A stretch of 64,000 nucleotides of DNA from NCBI GenBank assembly GCA_965277745.1, contig OZ255837.1, forward strand, positions 1,116,001 to 1,180,000. Direction: 5' to 3'. Shown in pieces: positions 1-8,802 of this stretch. Numbering within the stretch: the first letter of the stretch is position 1; each line of letters opens with the position of its first letter. The notes beneath the pieces are model-generated. The model worked only from the letters and a program-made list of their open reading frames with translations. It had not been told where the DNA came from and did not search any database. Origin of the DNA: G965277745 sp965277745 (lineage in GTDB: Bacteria; Pseudomonadota; Gammaproteobacteria; Cardiobacteriales; Cardiobacteriaceae). A program made the position numbers and the translations under genes.

Positions 1-185
1 TGGGTGAATATATCAATGATGATATGACGATATGGGAACGCGAACCCATGCAACGCTTGGCGATAGAAAATCAATTGACAGCGTATTTTCATCGTGGCTT
101 TTGGCATCCCATGGATACGCTTCGTGATAAAAACTATCTTAATGAACTTTGGTATTCTAATAAAGCGCCTTGGAAAATCTGGTGA
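1..185 (+). CDS. rfbF: Glucose-1-phosphate cytidylyltransferase, C-terminal end (partial)
   Basis: Only the last 60 residues are in the window; the reading frame enters at base 3 and stops with TGA at 183-185. The tail contains the stretch GFWHPMDTLRDKNYLNELW followed by APWKIW at the very end, which is the characteristic C-terminus of RfbF-type enzymes. The family makes CDP-glucose from CTP and glucose-1-phosphate, the first step to CDP-linked deoxysugars of the O-antigen. The four downstream genes on the same strand are sugar-nucleotide and glycosyl-transfer genes, which fits. Identification is by recognised C-terminal signature; the catalytic N-terminus is outside the window. Confidence 0.85.
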   Translation, partial: GEYINDDMTIWEREPMQRLAIENQLTAYFHRGFWHPMDTLRDKNYLNELWYSNKAPWKIW

Positions 186-230
186 ATCACTGATTGTAAT
201 TTCATCTATATTTATGAAAAGGAAATCTGT

Positions 231-1274
231 ATGCGTGTATTAATTACTGGAAATATGGGATATATTGGATCCATACTTGCCCATTATCTGAAAATGTCAG
301 TACCAGAAATTGAACTAATCGGCTATGATACAGGCTTTTTTGGTCATTCTCTGACGGGTGTTGAAATGCTGCCAGAGACAATATATGCCTGCCAATACCT
401 TGGTGATATACGAGATATTCCCATATCAACTTTGCAAGGCGTCGATGCAGTGGTTCATTTAGCGGCCGTTTCCAATGATCCTATCGGTAAAGAGTTCGAG
501 AAAGTTACATTCGATATTAATCGAAGTGCAAGCGTAAGTCTCGCGGAAATGGCTGCAAAAGCGAGAGTAAAGAACTTTGTGTTTGCTTCTAGCTGCTCAA
601 TGTATGGACACTCTGATAAGGGGGCACGGAAGGAAACGGATCCCACCAACCCTCTGACTGCCTATGCAAGTTCGAAAATTGGCACTGAGTTGGATTTGGC
701 AGAACGTGATTTGAACGGCATGGTAGTCACCAGCTTGCGATTTGCGACTGCCTGTGGCATGTCCGATCGCTTGCGACTTGACCTTGTGCTCAACGATTTT
801 GTCGCGTGCGCAATTACATCGGGTGAAATTACGGTTTTGAGTGACGGTTCTCCTTGGCGACCGCTTATTGATGTGGAGGACATGGCACGAGCGATATCTT
901 GGGCCATTCAGCGAACGTCGGATAATGGCGGTGAGTTTCTTGCCGTCAATGTGGGAAGCGCCGAGAATACTTATCAGGTTAAAGACTTAGCCGAAGCTGT
1001 AGCAGATCATATTCCTGGAACTACTGTCCGTATCAATAAAGATGCATTACCTGATAAGCGTTCGTATAAGGTTGATTTTTCACTTTACAAAATGCTTGCG
1101 TCAGATTACTTACCGCTTGTTATGCTCAATGAATCTATTCTACGCCTTTGTGAAGGTTTTGCGCGCATGAACTTCACGGACAAGAATTTCCGTGAATCTT
1201 CCTATATGCGTCTCAATACATTGCGCCAGCATATAGCAACTGGTCTACTAGGCAAAAATCTACGATGGTTATAG
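231..1274 (+). CDS. NAD-dependent sugar-nucleotide epimerase/dehydratase (extended SDR)
   Basis: A 347-residue extended short-chain dehydrogenase. The N-terminus carries the Rossmann dinucleotide motif GNMGYIG (residues 7-13), and the catalytic pair is visible as Y145 and K149 in TAYASSK, preceded by a Ser-rich ASSCSMYG stretch near 119-126. Enzymes of this type use bound NAD(P) to epimerise, dehydrate or reduce nucleotide sugars in the cytoplasm. It follows the rfbF end by 45 bp and precedes a 3,5-epimerase-like gene by 15 bp, so a CDP- or dTDP-deoxysugar substrate is likely, but the exact reaction cannot be read from sequence. The gene is AT-rich compared with the ribosomal block. Confidence 0.85.
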   Translation: MRVLITGNMGYIGSILAHYLKMSVPEIELIGYDTGFFGHSLTGVEMLPETIYACQYLGDIRDIPISTLQGVDAVVHLAAVSNDPIGKEFEKVTFDINRSASVSLAEMAAKARVKNFVFASSCSMYGHSDKGARKETDPTNPLTAYASSKIGTELDLAERDLNGMVVTSLRFATACGMSDRLRLDLVLNDFVACAITSGEITVLSDGSPWRPLIDVEDMARAISWAIQRTSDNGGEFLAVNVGSAENTYQVKDLAEAVADHIPGTTVRINKDALPDKRSYKVDFSLYKMLASDYLPLVMLNESILRLCEGFARMNFTDKNFRESSYMRLNTLRQHIATGLLGKNLRWL

Positions 1275-1289
1275 AAAGGTATTGAATAT

Positions 1290-1811
1290 ATGGAGATTGA
1301 GGAAACATTTTTCGCCGATCTTAAAATTATACACTGTTTTCGCGTCTTGGATGAGCGGGGTATATTTATAAAGCCTTGGCTTGCAAATAAACTAGCTCAC
1401 CATTTTGGAAGTGTCGCTGAAACATATTTCAGTTCCTCGGAAAGAGGAGTACTAAGGGGGCTCCATTTTCAGCATGGTGATAAAGCACAAAAAAAACTTG
1501 TCTTTTGTATCTCTGGAGAAATAGAAGATATAGCACTGGACATGCGTCATGATTCCGATACCTACGGGAAAGTTTTCAGAATAAAATTAGAGGGTATGGA
1601 CGGGAGAGGAGTTATTGTACCCGAAGGTTTTGCCCACGGAATATATGCTCACGAGCCATCTATTATTGTGAATTTTTGCCATAAGATTTATCATCCAGGA
1701 AATGAAAATGGATTTAAATGGGATTCACTTACCGATCTATCTGACTTGCAAGTAACTATTCTTAGTAAAAAAGACGCACAGTTACCAGCGTGGAAAGAAA
1801 CACTAAAATGA
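1290..1811 (+). CDS. dTDP-4-dehydrorhamnose 3,5-epimerase-like cupin protein (RmlC/RfbC family)
   Basis: 173 residues, close to the usual 180 of RmlC. The signature RGVLRGLHFQ (residues 52-61, with the catalytic-type H59) and the later EGFAHG stretch are typical of the family, which epimerises C3 and/or C5 of 4-keto-6-deoxy nucleotide sugars. The segment after the first motif is diverged (KLVFCISGEIEDIALDMR), and the expected acidic/Tyr proton donor region reads VNFCHKIYHP, so substrate or regiochemistry may differ from rhamnose synthesis. No rmlA, rmlB or rmlD is visible, whereas rfbF is upstream, so a CDP-sugar branch is an inference. The stop overlaps the next start in ATGA. Confidence 0.8.
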   Translation: MEIEETFFADLKIIHCFRVLDERGIFIKPWLANKLAHHFGSVAETYFSSSERGVLRGLHFQHGDKAQKKLVFCISGEIEDIALDMRHDSDTYGKVFRIKLEGMDGRGVIVPEGFAHGIYAHEPSIIVNFCHKIYHPGNENGFKWDSLTDLSDLQVTILSKKDAQLPAWKETLK

Positions 1812-2689
1812 AAATTATTATTATCGGAGCAAATGGATTTTTAGGTTCTGCATTAGTTCGGCATTTCGAATCTAAAGGGAATAATGTTTTTACGGTGAGT
1901 TATCGTCCGGGAGATGATGGTTGTTTTCAAGAGAAATTGGCCGTACTTCTCTATAGTAAGAAACCGATTGCAGTTATTAATGCAGGGGCCTCTCAAAATG
2001 GCAAGGATGATCCGGCTGCGCTAGTTGAATTGATTGACTCTAATGTATTATTGCCCAGCATAATAGCCTCGCTGATCTTAAGATATGTGCCCGAGGCTTG
2101 CTTCATAAACTTTGGTACATCTTGGCAAATTGATGAAAAAGGAAAGTATTATCCATTCAACGCCTATGCCGCTTCTAAAACATCGGCAGAACCATTTCTG
2201 GAGCACTTTGCACTTTCTGGCTTAAGAGTTGCTTCATTGCGTCTCTATGATACCTACGGACCCAATGATCCGCGTAACAAAATTGTCAATCTAATAGCAG
2301 ATGCGCTAAATAAGCGTACCGAGTTACGTATGTCATCTGGCGGCCAGATAATAGACCTGATTCATATCAATGATGTTTTGCGTGGCGTTGATGCAACTCT
2401 TGATCATTTGGTTAATATGCAATCTGGTATTCATGAGATCTTTGCTATTCGTTCCGGGGTCCCGCTCAGAATTCTGGATATATTGATGTTGCTGAAGAAA
2501 GCAAGTGGAACTGAAGCCGCTGACTATATCAAGTTAGGTGCTTTACCTTATCGCGATCGCGAACGTTTTTCCCTGTTCAAAAATACACCGACACCACCAG
2601 AATGGAAACCAAGGATTGGTTTGTACGATGGATTAAAAGAACTTTTAATTAATCGTGCCGCAAAAAATTACTCTGAAAGAAATAAATGA
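1808..2689 (+). CDS. NAD(P)-dependent SDR, sugar-nucleotide reductase/epimerase
   Basis: I place the start at ATG 1808, which overlaps the preceding stop (ATGA) and puts the Rossmann motif GANGFLG at residues 7-13; an upstream ATG at 1790 would add six residues inside the cupin gene. The resulting 293-residue protein has Y120 and K124 in NAYAASK, the catalytic pair of extended SDRs, and YDTYGP further on, common in the family. It probably completes the deoxysugar begun by the two upstream genes, for instance by reducing or epimerising a 4-keto intermediate; the exact step is not readable. Translational coupling argues for one operon. Confidence 0.8.
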   Translation: MKIIIIGANGFLGSALVRHFESKGNNVFTVSYRPGDDGCFQEKLAVLLYSKKPIAVINAGASQNGKDDPAALVELIDSNVLLPSIIASLILRYVPEACFINFGTSWQIDEKGKYYPFNAYAASKTSAEPFLEHFALSGLRVASLRLYDTYGPNDPRNKIVNLIADALNKRTELRMSSGGQIIDLIHINDVLRGVDATLDHLVNMQSGIHEIFAIRSGVPLRILDILMLLKKASGTEAADYIKLGALPYRDRERFSLFKNTPTPPEWKPRIGLYDGLKELLINRAAKNYSERNK

Positions 2690-2751
2690 CACCCATTATT
2701 TATATATTTTTTACTTATTACTTACATTATTTCAGTTGATATCAGTATAAA

Positions 2752-4188
2752 ATGAAAATCCTAATTATATTAGATCAAAGATCATTATCTTGTATAAGTA
2801 AAAAAACAAAGCCAATTTATAGTCATGATCTTAATACACTTGGACTGGCACGGACAGCATTTTTTCGCGGATATGAAGTTTATATTTTAGTAAAAAAAGA
2901 GCCCTATGGCTTTTGTAAGGCAGATAGATTTTTTAAAATAAATAAAATATCTAACGACTATATCCTAGATATTGAACCGGTAACATCTAAAATTAAAAGC
3001 ATTAATCTTATTGCATCCTGTTTCTTGCATCATTTACTTGATATAAAAAAAGTCAATAAAAATTGCAAAGTCTTGTGTATGACGCCGGCTCTTCATTTTA
3101 TTGAAGACTCTAAGATGGTGAGTAAGAAAGATTGGTTCAGTCATATACATGCTCTGTGTAATGATGTAGATTTTATATCGTTCCAGAATGAAAGAATGCG
3201 GGAGGTTGGATATACTTTTTATCATCTACTTTCTGGATGGTCAAGGAAAGACAGAATGCCTATAGCCCCTTTGGGGCCAAGTCAATTACAGTTTCCTGAT
3301 AAGCAAACCCGCTTAACTGCTCGAGCTAGTCTTGGTTTTGAAGAGGATGATATTGTCATTGTAAATGCTGGAGGTGTTTGGAAATGGACTGATTTTTATA
3401 CATTCCTTGATGCTTTTTTCTCTTCGGTGAAAGCAGGTAATACCAACCTTAAGCTGATTATTTCGGGCATGAGACAAAAGGAAAATGCTGATCATAAAGA
3501 ATACATTAAGTCTGTTTGGCAGTTGATTGAGAAGAATAGAAAAATTTTTGATCATAATATATATTTCGAAAAGGATTGGAATAAAGCTTCTGGAATGATT
3601 GCTACATATCTGGCTGCTTCAGATATTGGTCTAAATATCAATCAAGATGGACTGGAAAATTTTCAGTCACACAGGGTTCGCTGTATTGATTATATCTCTG
3701 CAGGGCTTCCTTTCATAAATACTATGGGCGATACCCATTCGAAAAATTCAGCAAACGTTGGCGCCGTTATTGTTCGTCCAGAAGATAAACAAAATTATAT
3801 ATCCGTTTTGGATGAGATTGCGAAAGGGAATCTCCTTGAGGATGCAAAAAAAGCTGTTCGTTCCTTTGCAACGAGTATCCTGCAAGAAAAAGTCTACAAT
3901 AACTTGCTTGATGCTATAGACAAAACACCCAATGAAACCCGTGATGCCTATGTTTCTGACATTCCATTGATTTCTATGATTGATCCCTTTGCGGAAGGAG
4001 GAAAATATTCACGTTCCTTTAAAAGTAAGTTTATGAAAATTATCTTACGTATTTTACTTTTTATTCACCACCGTATAATCAGAATTATGCAAATTTTTCC
4101 TGGTGGTGATTCTTTTTATTATAAAACTTTTAATAGAATAAGAAAGATAGATTTCTTTGACAGATTGATAAAAAAATATTTATATTAA
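2752..4188 (+). CDS. Putative glycosyltransferase, GT-B fold (GT4-like)
   Basis: 478 residues. The N-terminal half begins MKILIILDQ and resembles a GT-B acceptor domain; around residue 200 a second beta strand starts with IVIVNAGGVWKWTDF, and the C-terminal half contains LNINQDGLENFQSHRVR and YISAGLPFI, resembling the nucleotide-sugar binding region of GT4-type enzymes. The last 60 residues are basic with hydrophobic stretches (KIILRILLFIHHRIIRIM), suggesting peripheral attachment to the inner membrane. It closes the AT-rich sugar cluster, so it likely transfers a sugar to the O-antigen or core oligosaccharide. Donor and acceptor are unknown. Codon use is strikingly AT-rich, consistent with horizontal acquisition. 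Confidence 0.75.
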   Translation: MKILIILDQRSLSCISKKTKPIYSHDLNTLGLARTAFFRGYEVYILVKKEPYGFCKADRFFKINKISNDYILDIEPVTSKIKSINLIASCFLHHLLDIKKVNKNCKVLCMTPALHFIEDSKMVSKKDWFSHIHALCNDVDFISFQNERMREVGYTFYHLLSGWSRKDRMPIAPLGPSQLQFPDKQTRLTARASLGFEEDDIVIVNAGGVWKWTDFYTFLDAFFSSVKAGNTNLKLIISGMRQKENADHKEYIKSVWQLIEKNRKIFDHNIYFEKDWNKASGMIATYLAASDIGLNINQDGLENFQSHRVRCIDYISAGLPFINTMGDTHSKNSANVGAVIVRPEDKQNYISVLDEIAKGNLLEDAKKAVRSFATSILQEKVYNNLLDAIDKTPNETRDAYVSDIPLISMIDPFAEGGKYSRSFKSKFMKIILRILLFIHHRIIRIMQIFPGGDSFYYKTFNRIRKIDFFDRLIKKYLY

Positions 4189-4262
4189 ATAAGTATAGCC
4201 TATTCGGGATCCAAATTTTCTTATCCTTTCGTTACATCCAAGTCACCCAGCAGATAACGCTT

Positions 4263-5516
4263 TCACTCGCGCAGCAATCGCAGCAGGTGGTGATAATGCC
4301 GATCGAGCACATCCGCCGAGGCCGCTTGTGCGTAGGCGAGAATCGGTTCTCGACCATGGTCGTCCATTTCTTTTTTGAGCGCGCGCACGGTCTCGGCGAG
4401 TGTTTCGCGACTGCTCTGGCGCGCGAAAGAGTGTTCAATTAAGGCGTCGCGGATCGTTTGGAAATTCGCCATACTCGGTCCGAAGCAGACGGCGCAACCC
4501 GCCTGCAAAGGCTGTAGCGGGTTTTGGCCGCCGCGACCGTTCAGCGAACCGCCGACAAAGGCCACCGTGGCACTGAGACAGGCGCGATCGAGTTCGCCGA
4601 GGGTATCGAGTATCACCACGTCTTCTGAACTCCGCCAGGTTTCTCTTTTGCTGTGCAGGCGCGGGGTAAAGTCCATGGCATGGATGCTTTTGCTAAGGGA
4701 ATCACGACGTTCGGGATGGCGCGGCGCGATGCACAGGCAAGCATCGGGATCGTCGCGGCACAGTCGCTGAAACGCTTCCAGTACGTAGATTTCTTCCGGG
4801 TGGTGGGTGCTCGCTGCGAGCCACAGCCAGGCGTGCTGTTTGGGCAGAGAGAACAACGGGCGCGCCGGTGTCGCCTCGCACACGTATTTGAGGCTCGGGA
4901 TGACGACGATTCGTTCGGTCGGAACGCCGAGCGTGCGCAGGCGTTTCGCGTCCTGCCGTGATTGCGCGCTCGCGTGCAGCCGGCGCAGCGGCTCGGCGAG
5001 CGGCACGGGCGCGAAGCGGCGGTAACCGCGCAGGGATTTGGCCGAAAGCCGCGCGTTGATCAGATAGGTAGGAATATTTGCCTGCGCGGCGATATGCAGG
5101 GCGTTCGGCCACAGTTCGGTTTCCATGAAGACGGCGATCAGCGGTTGCAGATGACGCAGAAAGCGGCGCATGGGGCCGAGCAGATCGTAGGGCAGGTAAG
5201 TGTAGCGCAGGCGCTGCGGCCATTGCGTGGCGAAAGCGGCGATTTGCTCGCGTCCGGTCGGTGTGGTGCAGGAAAGCCACAGGATCTGCTGCGGGCGCTG
5301 GTGGAGAATATGGGCGAGCAGCGGTTTCAGGGCGAGAAATTCGCCGACGGAAACCGTGTGAAACCACAGGCAGTTTGGCAGTGCTGGCGGTAGCGCCCGG
5401 GCGAAGCGTTCGCCGATGTGGCGGCGGTAGTCGCGATTTCGGCGCGATTTCCACAGCAGGCGGAGGACGAATAGCGGCGCGAGGACGGTGAGGAAAAAGT
5501 TATAGAGGATGCGCAT
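4263..5516 (-). CDS. waaA: 3-deoxy-D-manno-octulosonic acid (Kdo) transferase
   Basis: WaaA attaches Kdo from CMP-Kdo to lipid IVA at the inner face of the cytoplasmic membrane, starting the LPS core. I start it at the ATG whose complement is 5514-5516 (MRILYNFFLTVLAP), giving 417 residues against about 425 in E. coli; the open frame continues 85 codons further but that part is Arg/Ser-rich and not WaaA-like. Residues 4-22 form the usual N-terminal membrane anchor, and WFHTVSVGEF (51-60) holds the conserved catalytic-type E59. The APRHPER motif is present; the usual NPLE motif reads GGQNPLQP, an odd Glu to Gln change. It runs convergently to the sugar cluster. Confidence 0.95.
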   Translation of the reverse strand: MRILYNFFLTVLAPLFVLRLLWKSRRNRDYRRHIGERFARALPPALPNCLWFHTVSVGEFLALKPLLAHILHQRPQQILWLSCTTPTGREQIAAFATQWPQRLRYTYLPYDLLGPMRRFLRHLQPLIAVFMETELWPNALHIAAQANIPTYLINARLSAKSLRGYRRFAPVPLAEPLRRLHASAQSRQDAKRLRTLGVPTERIVVIPSLKYVCEATPARPLFSLPKQHAWLWLAASTHHPEEIYVLEAFQRLCRDDPDACLCIAPRHPERRDSLSKSIHAMDFTPRLHSKRETWRSSEDVVILDTLGELDRACLSATVAFVGGSLNGRGGQNPLQPLQAGCAVCFGPSMANFQTIRDALIEHSFARQSSRETLAETVRALKKEMDDHGREPILAYAQAASADVLDRHYHHLLRLLRE

Positions 5517-6295
5517 GCGCCGTCGCCGCGATAGCCTGACAGTTGTTGCCACAGAGGGGGTGATCGATCGTGCCGGTAACGACCGCGACAACCCCTTCCG
5601 CGAAGCGTAGATCGTTAGATTCGCTGTTGCCGTAGAGGGTCGGCGGATGGCCGTTGGCGCTGCCTTTTTCGACGTGGATACCACCGCCCGCCTGATCGGT
5701 GAAACAGACAGTGGGGACGCCCCGGGGATGACCGCGATTGCACGTGAGCACCGGCGTGTCGCTGGAGGCAATCGCCGTCCGCGCGTCGGTGGGAAACACG
5801 CAAGACCGATGGAGCGGAGAAAATCTTTCCCCTTGGCGCGGCCCGGAAGTGCGAAGACATCGTTTACGGAGAAGGGGGATTGGCCGTTGCCGTTGCGGTG
5901 GATCGCGACGATATCGGGCGCCTCGTCGCCGAGGGGGTGAAGCCTGCTTGTCTTGAGTGTACCGGGCGGGGAACGTAAAATACGATTTTTCGGTGGCGGA
6001 ATTCCCGCCGTTTGCGCTTGCGACCGGTCGGGCTTGCTGGCGGATCGGCGCGTCCGGCCCGCGTTTTCTCGGCCCGGAGACGCGAGCGCTGTCCAGGCAG
6101 TCGCTGGCGGGCGTCCTTGCCAAGGCGAGCGATTCGCGGACGCCTGCCTCGTCCGGCGACGCGTAAGGCACCGGGGATTTCATGCCGGATGGCCCGCCGC
6201 GCGCCGTCGCGGAGCGTTCGAGGCCGCTGTCGCCGAAGCGGCGCCGGGGAAATGGATGGGGTTCATACGGCCATTATAAAGAAAGGAATGCCGCG
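5517..6295. other. 779-bp stretch between waaA and apaH, possibly a decayed gene
   Basis: No convincing gene. On the minus strand two frames look partly protein-like: one around 5830-5950 (HPLGDEAPDIVAIHRNGNGQ) and another around 5535-5800 (GVPTVCFTDQAGGGIHVEKG, TGTIDHPLCGNNCQAIA). They could join by a frameshift near 5800-5820 into one remnant lying just before waaA, but I do not recognise the family. The plus-strand frames are Arg/Ala/Gly-rich shadows. A promoter for apaH may lie near 5975-5990 (AT-rich stretch with TAAAAT), unproven. Confidence 0.35.
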
Positions 6296-7108
6296 ATGGC
6301 GACTTATGTAATCGGTGACGTGCACGGTCAATATGATGCGCTACTGCGGTTGCTGAAAAAAATCCGCTACCGCGAAGACCGTGACGAACTGTGGTTCGTC
6401 GGCGATCTCGTCAATCGTGGCCCGAAATCCCTCGAAGTGCTGCGCTATGTCTGCGCGCGCGCGGAGAACTGCAAGGTGGTGCTCGGCAATCATGATTTTT
6501 CCCTTCTCGTCGAGGCCGTCGGCGATCCGGCGGTAGGCAGGAAAAAAACCACCGCCGCCATTCTCGCGGCACCTGACGGAGCGGCGCTTGTCGGCGCGAT
6601 GCACGGCTGGCCGATGATGGTGGTCGACAGGCGGCGACGGGTGATCATGGCGCATGCGGGCCTGTATCCGGGCTGGACGTTGGCGACCACCGAAGCGCTC
6701 GCTCGCGAGGTGACGGCGGCGATGACCGGCGAGAACGCCGAGCGCTTTCTCCTCGATGTCTATCGTGACGAGCCGAGTTGCTGGTCGCAAAACCTGCGGG
6801 GAATGGCGCGCCGCCGTTTTGCGGTGAACGCGTTCACACGGATGCGTTATCTGACGCGGCAAGGCTGTCTGGCGCTTGCCGCGAAAATGTCGCCCGAGGC
6901 GGCGCCGAAGCATCTGATTCCCTGGTATGAACGGTGCGGCGAGATCCCTTTCCGCTGTGTCTTCGGGCACTGGGCGGCGCTCGGCGTGCGGGTGGAAAAG
7001 CACTGGGCCTGCCTTGACGGCGGAGCGGCCTGGAATGGCGCGTTGATCGCTTTCGATCTCGACCACTGGGCGGTGGCGGCGAGCGTGCCGGTGGCCGCCT
7101 CTGGATGA
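6296..7108 (+). CDS. apaH: Bis(5'-nucleosyl)-tetraphosphatase, symmetrical
   Basis: ApaH hydrolyses diadenosine tetraphosphate to two ADP, and in the family also removes Np4-caps from RNA. The three metallophosphatase motifs are in place: GDVHG at residues 7-11, GDLVNRGP at 36-43 and GNHD at 64-67, with later GHWAALG. I chose ATG 6296, preceded by AAGGA about 8 bases upstream, giving 270 residues, close to the family's roughly 280; an open extension of 38 codons upstream is not ApaH-like. It stands alone, ending just before the tRNA-tuf promoter. Cytoplasmic. Confidence 0.95.
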   Translation: MATYVIGDVHGQYDALLRLLKKIRYREDRDELWFVGDLVNRGPKSLEVLRYVCARAENCKVVLGNHDFSLLVEAVGDPAVGRKKTTAAILAAPDGAALVGAMHGWPMMVVDRRRRVIMAHAGLYPGWTLATTEALAREVTAAMTGENAERFLLDVYRDEPSCWSQNLRGMARRRFAVNAFTRMRYLTRQGCLALAAKMSPEAAPKHLIPWYERCGEIPFRCVFGHWAALGVRVEKHWACLDGGAAWNGALIAFDLDHWAVAASVPVAASG

Positions 7109-7120
7109 AGAGAAAAAGGA

Positions 7121-7148
7121 TTGACAGCGGCAAATTTACTGCTATCAT
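7121..7148 (+). promoter_or_regulatory. Sigma-70 type promoter of the tRNA-Tyr-Gly-Thr-tuf unit
   Basis: TTGACA at 7121-7126 and TATCAT at 7143-7148, separated by 16 bp, lie 15 bp before the first tRNA. It begins 12 bp after the apaH stop. The location fits the E. coli tyrU-glyT-thrT-tufB arrangement. Confidence 0.75.
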
Positions 7149-7162
7149 TCGCGTTTTGTCGC

Positions 7163-7247
7163 GGAGGGATACCCAAGCGGTCAACGGGAACAGACTGTAA
7201 ATCTGTCGGCTCAGCCTTCGAAGGTTCGAATCCTTCTCCCTCCACCA
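7163..7247 (+). tRNA. tRNA-Tyr (anticodon GTA), CCA encoded
   Basis: 85 nt with an acceptor stem GGAGGGA/TCCCTCC, a long variable arm as expected for a class II tRNA, anticodon GTA within CTGTAAA, the T arm GGTTCGAATCC and an encoded CCA end. First in the row of three tRNAs before tuf. Confidence 0.96.
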
Positions 7248-7255
7248 GTATTTTC

Positions 7256-7329
<74 letters not shown>

Positions 7330-7338
7330 GATCGTTTT

Positions 7339-7414
<76 letters not shown>

Positions 7415-7445
7415 TGATAGCGGTTATTGCATGGGATGGAAAGAG

Positions 7446-8636
7446 ATGTCAAAGGAAAAATTTGAACGGACCAAGCCGCACGTGAACGTGGGCACGATTG
7501 GCCACGTTGACCACGGCAAGACGACGCTGACGGCGGCGCTGACCAAAGTCGGGGCGGAACGCTTCGGTGGCCAGTTCGAGGCCTACGATCAGATCGACGG
7601 GGCGCCGGAAGAACGGGCGCGCGGGATCACCATTTCCACTGCCCACGTGGAATATGAATCGCCGTTGCGACACTACGCGCACGTTGACTGCCCGGGCCAC
7701 GCCGACTACGTGAAAAACATGATCACCGGCGCGGCGCAGATGGACGGGGCGATTCTCGTCTGCTCGGCGGCCGACGGCCCGATGCCGCAGACGCGGGAAC
7801 ACATTCTCTTGGCGCGTCAGGTTGGTGTGCCCTACATTGTCGTGTATCTGAACAAAGCGGACATGGTCGACGACGAAGAACTGCTCGAACTGGTGGAAAT
7901 GGAAGTTCGCGAACTGCTGAGCGAATACAACTTTCCTGGTGACGACACCCCGATCATCGTTGGATCGGCGTTGAAAGCGCTGGAAGGCGAGGACTCGGAA
8001 ATCGGCGTCGCCTCGATCGTCAAACTCGTCGACGCGCTCGACGCGCACATCCCGGAACCGCAGCGCGACATCGACAAAGCCTTCCTGATGCCGGTGGAAG
8101 ACGTCTTCTCGATTTCCGGTCGCGGCACCGTGGTGACGGGCCGGGTGGAACGTGGAGTGGTCAAAGTGGGCGATGAACTGGAAATCGTCGGCCTGAGAGA
8201 GAACCAGAAAAGCACCTGCACCGGCGTGGAAATGTTCCGCAAACTGCTCGACCAGGGACAGGCGGGAGACAACGTTGGCGTACTGCTGCGCGGGACAAAG
8301 CGCGAAGACGTCGAGCGCGGTCAAGTACTGGCGAAGCCGGGGAGCATCACGCCGCACACCAAATTCGAGGCGGAAGTTTACATTCTGTCGAAAGACGAAG
8401 GCGGGCGACACACGCCGTTTTTCAAAGGCTACCGTCCGCAATTTTACTTTCGCACCACGGACGTGACCGGAGAATGCCTCCTGCCTGACGGCGTGGAAAT
8501 GGTGATGCCTGGGGACAACGTGAAAATGACGGTGGAACTGCTGCATCCGATCGCGATGGACGAAGGCTTGCGTTTTGCGATTCGCGAAGGCGGGCGCACG
8601 GTTGGCGCCGGTGTCGTCGCCAACATCGTCAAGTGA
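7446..8636 (+). CDS. tuf: Translation elongation factor EF-Tu, copy 1
   Basis: EF-Tu delivers aminoacyl-tRNA to the ribosomal A site as a GTP complex. I start at ATG 7446 (MSKEKFERTKPHVNVGT) rather than an in-frame ATG at 7431. The 396-residue protein has the P-loop GHVDHGKT at 19-26, DCPGH (G3) and NKAD (G4, where NKCD is common). It is co-transcribed with three upstream tRNAs. Apart from the last sense codon (AAG, Lys, here; GAG, Glu, in copy 2) I see no difference from the copy at 23592-24782, including synonymous positions, which points to gene conversion. Confidence 0.98.
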   Translation: MSKEKFERTKPHVNVGTIGHVDHGKTTLTAALTKVGAERFGGQFEAYDQIDGAPEERARGITISTAHVEYESPLRHYAHVDCPGHADYVKNMITGAAQMDGAILVCSAADGPMPQTREHILLARQVGVPYIVVYLNKADMVDDEELLELVEMEVRELLSEYNFPGDDTPIIVGSALKALEGEDSEIGVASIVKLVDALDAHIPEPQRDIDKAFLMPVEDVFSISGRGTVVTGRVERGVVKVGDELEIVGLRENQKSTCTGVEMFRKLLDQGQAGDNVGVLLRGTKREDVERGQVLAKPGSITPHTKFEAEVYILSKDEGGRHTPFFKGYRPQFYFRTTDVTGECLLPDGVEMVMPGDNVKMTVELLHPIAMDEGLRFAIREGGRTVGAGVVANIVK

Positions 8637-8650
8637 CTACTCATCGCGAC

Positions 8651-8678
8651 TTGACTTTTCCCCGAGTGGCTGTACAAT
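8651..8678 (+). promoter_or_regulatory. Promoter before tRNA-Trp-secE-nusG
   Basis: TTGACT at 8651-8656 and TACAAT at 8673-8678 with a 16-bp spacer, 27 bp before tRNA-Trp. It starts 15 bp after the tuf stop, so tuf copy 1 and the secE operon are probably separate units. Confidence 0.75.
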
Positions 8679-8705
8679 ACGGCGCCCTGTGTTTGTATTA
8701 GCCCT

Positions 8706-8782
8706 AGGCGAATAGCTCAATTGGTTAGAGTTGCGGTTTCCAAAACCGTCGGTTGGGGGTTCGAGTCCCTCTTCGCCTGCCA
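8706..8782 (+). tRNA. tRNA-Trp (anticodon CCA), CCA encoded
   Basis: 77 nt, acceptor AGGCGAA/TTCGCCT, anticodon loop TTCCAAA giving CCA, T arm GGGGTTCGAGTCCC and encoded CCA end after discriminator G. It is 20 bp before secE, as in other gammaproteobacteria. Confidence 0.95.
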
Positions 8783-8802
8783 AATTTCAGAGAACCGGTT
8801 AT

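Noticed and set aside
5500..6183. 227-codon minus-strand frame as an intact gene upstream of waaA
   Set aside because: First 80 residues are low-complexity Arg/Pro/Ala and overlap the probable apaH promoter; kept only as a possible remnant.
7449..8546. 365-codon minus-strand frame in tuf, repeated in copy 2
   Set aside because: The repeat only reflects identity of the two tuf genes; no protein signature.
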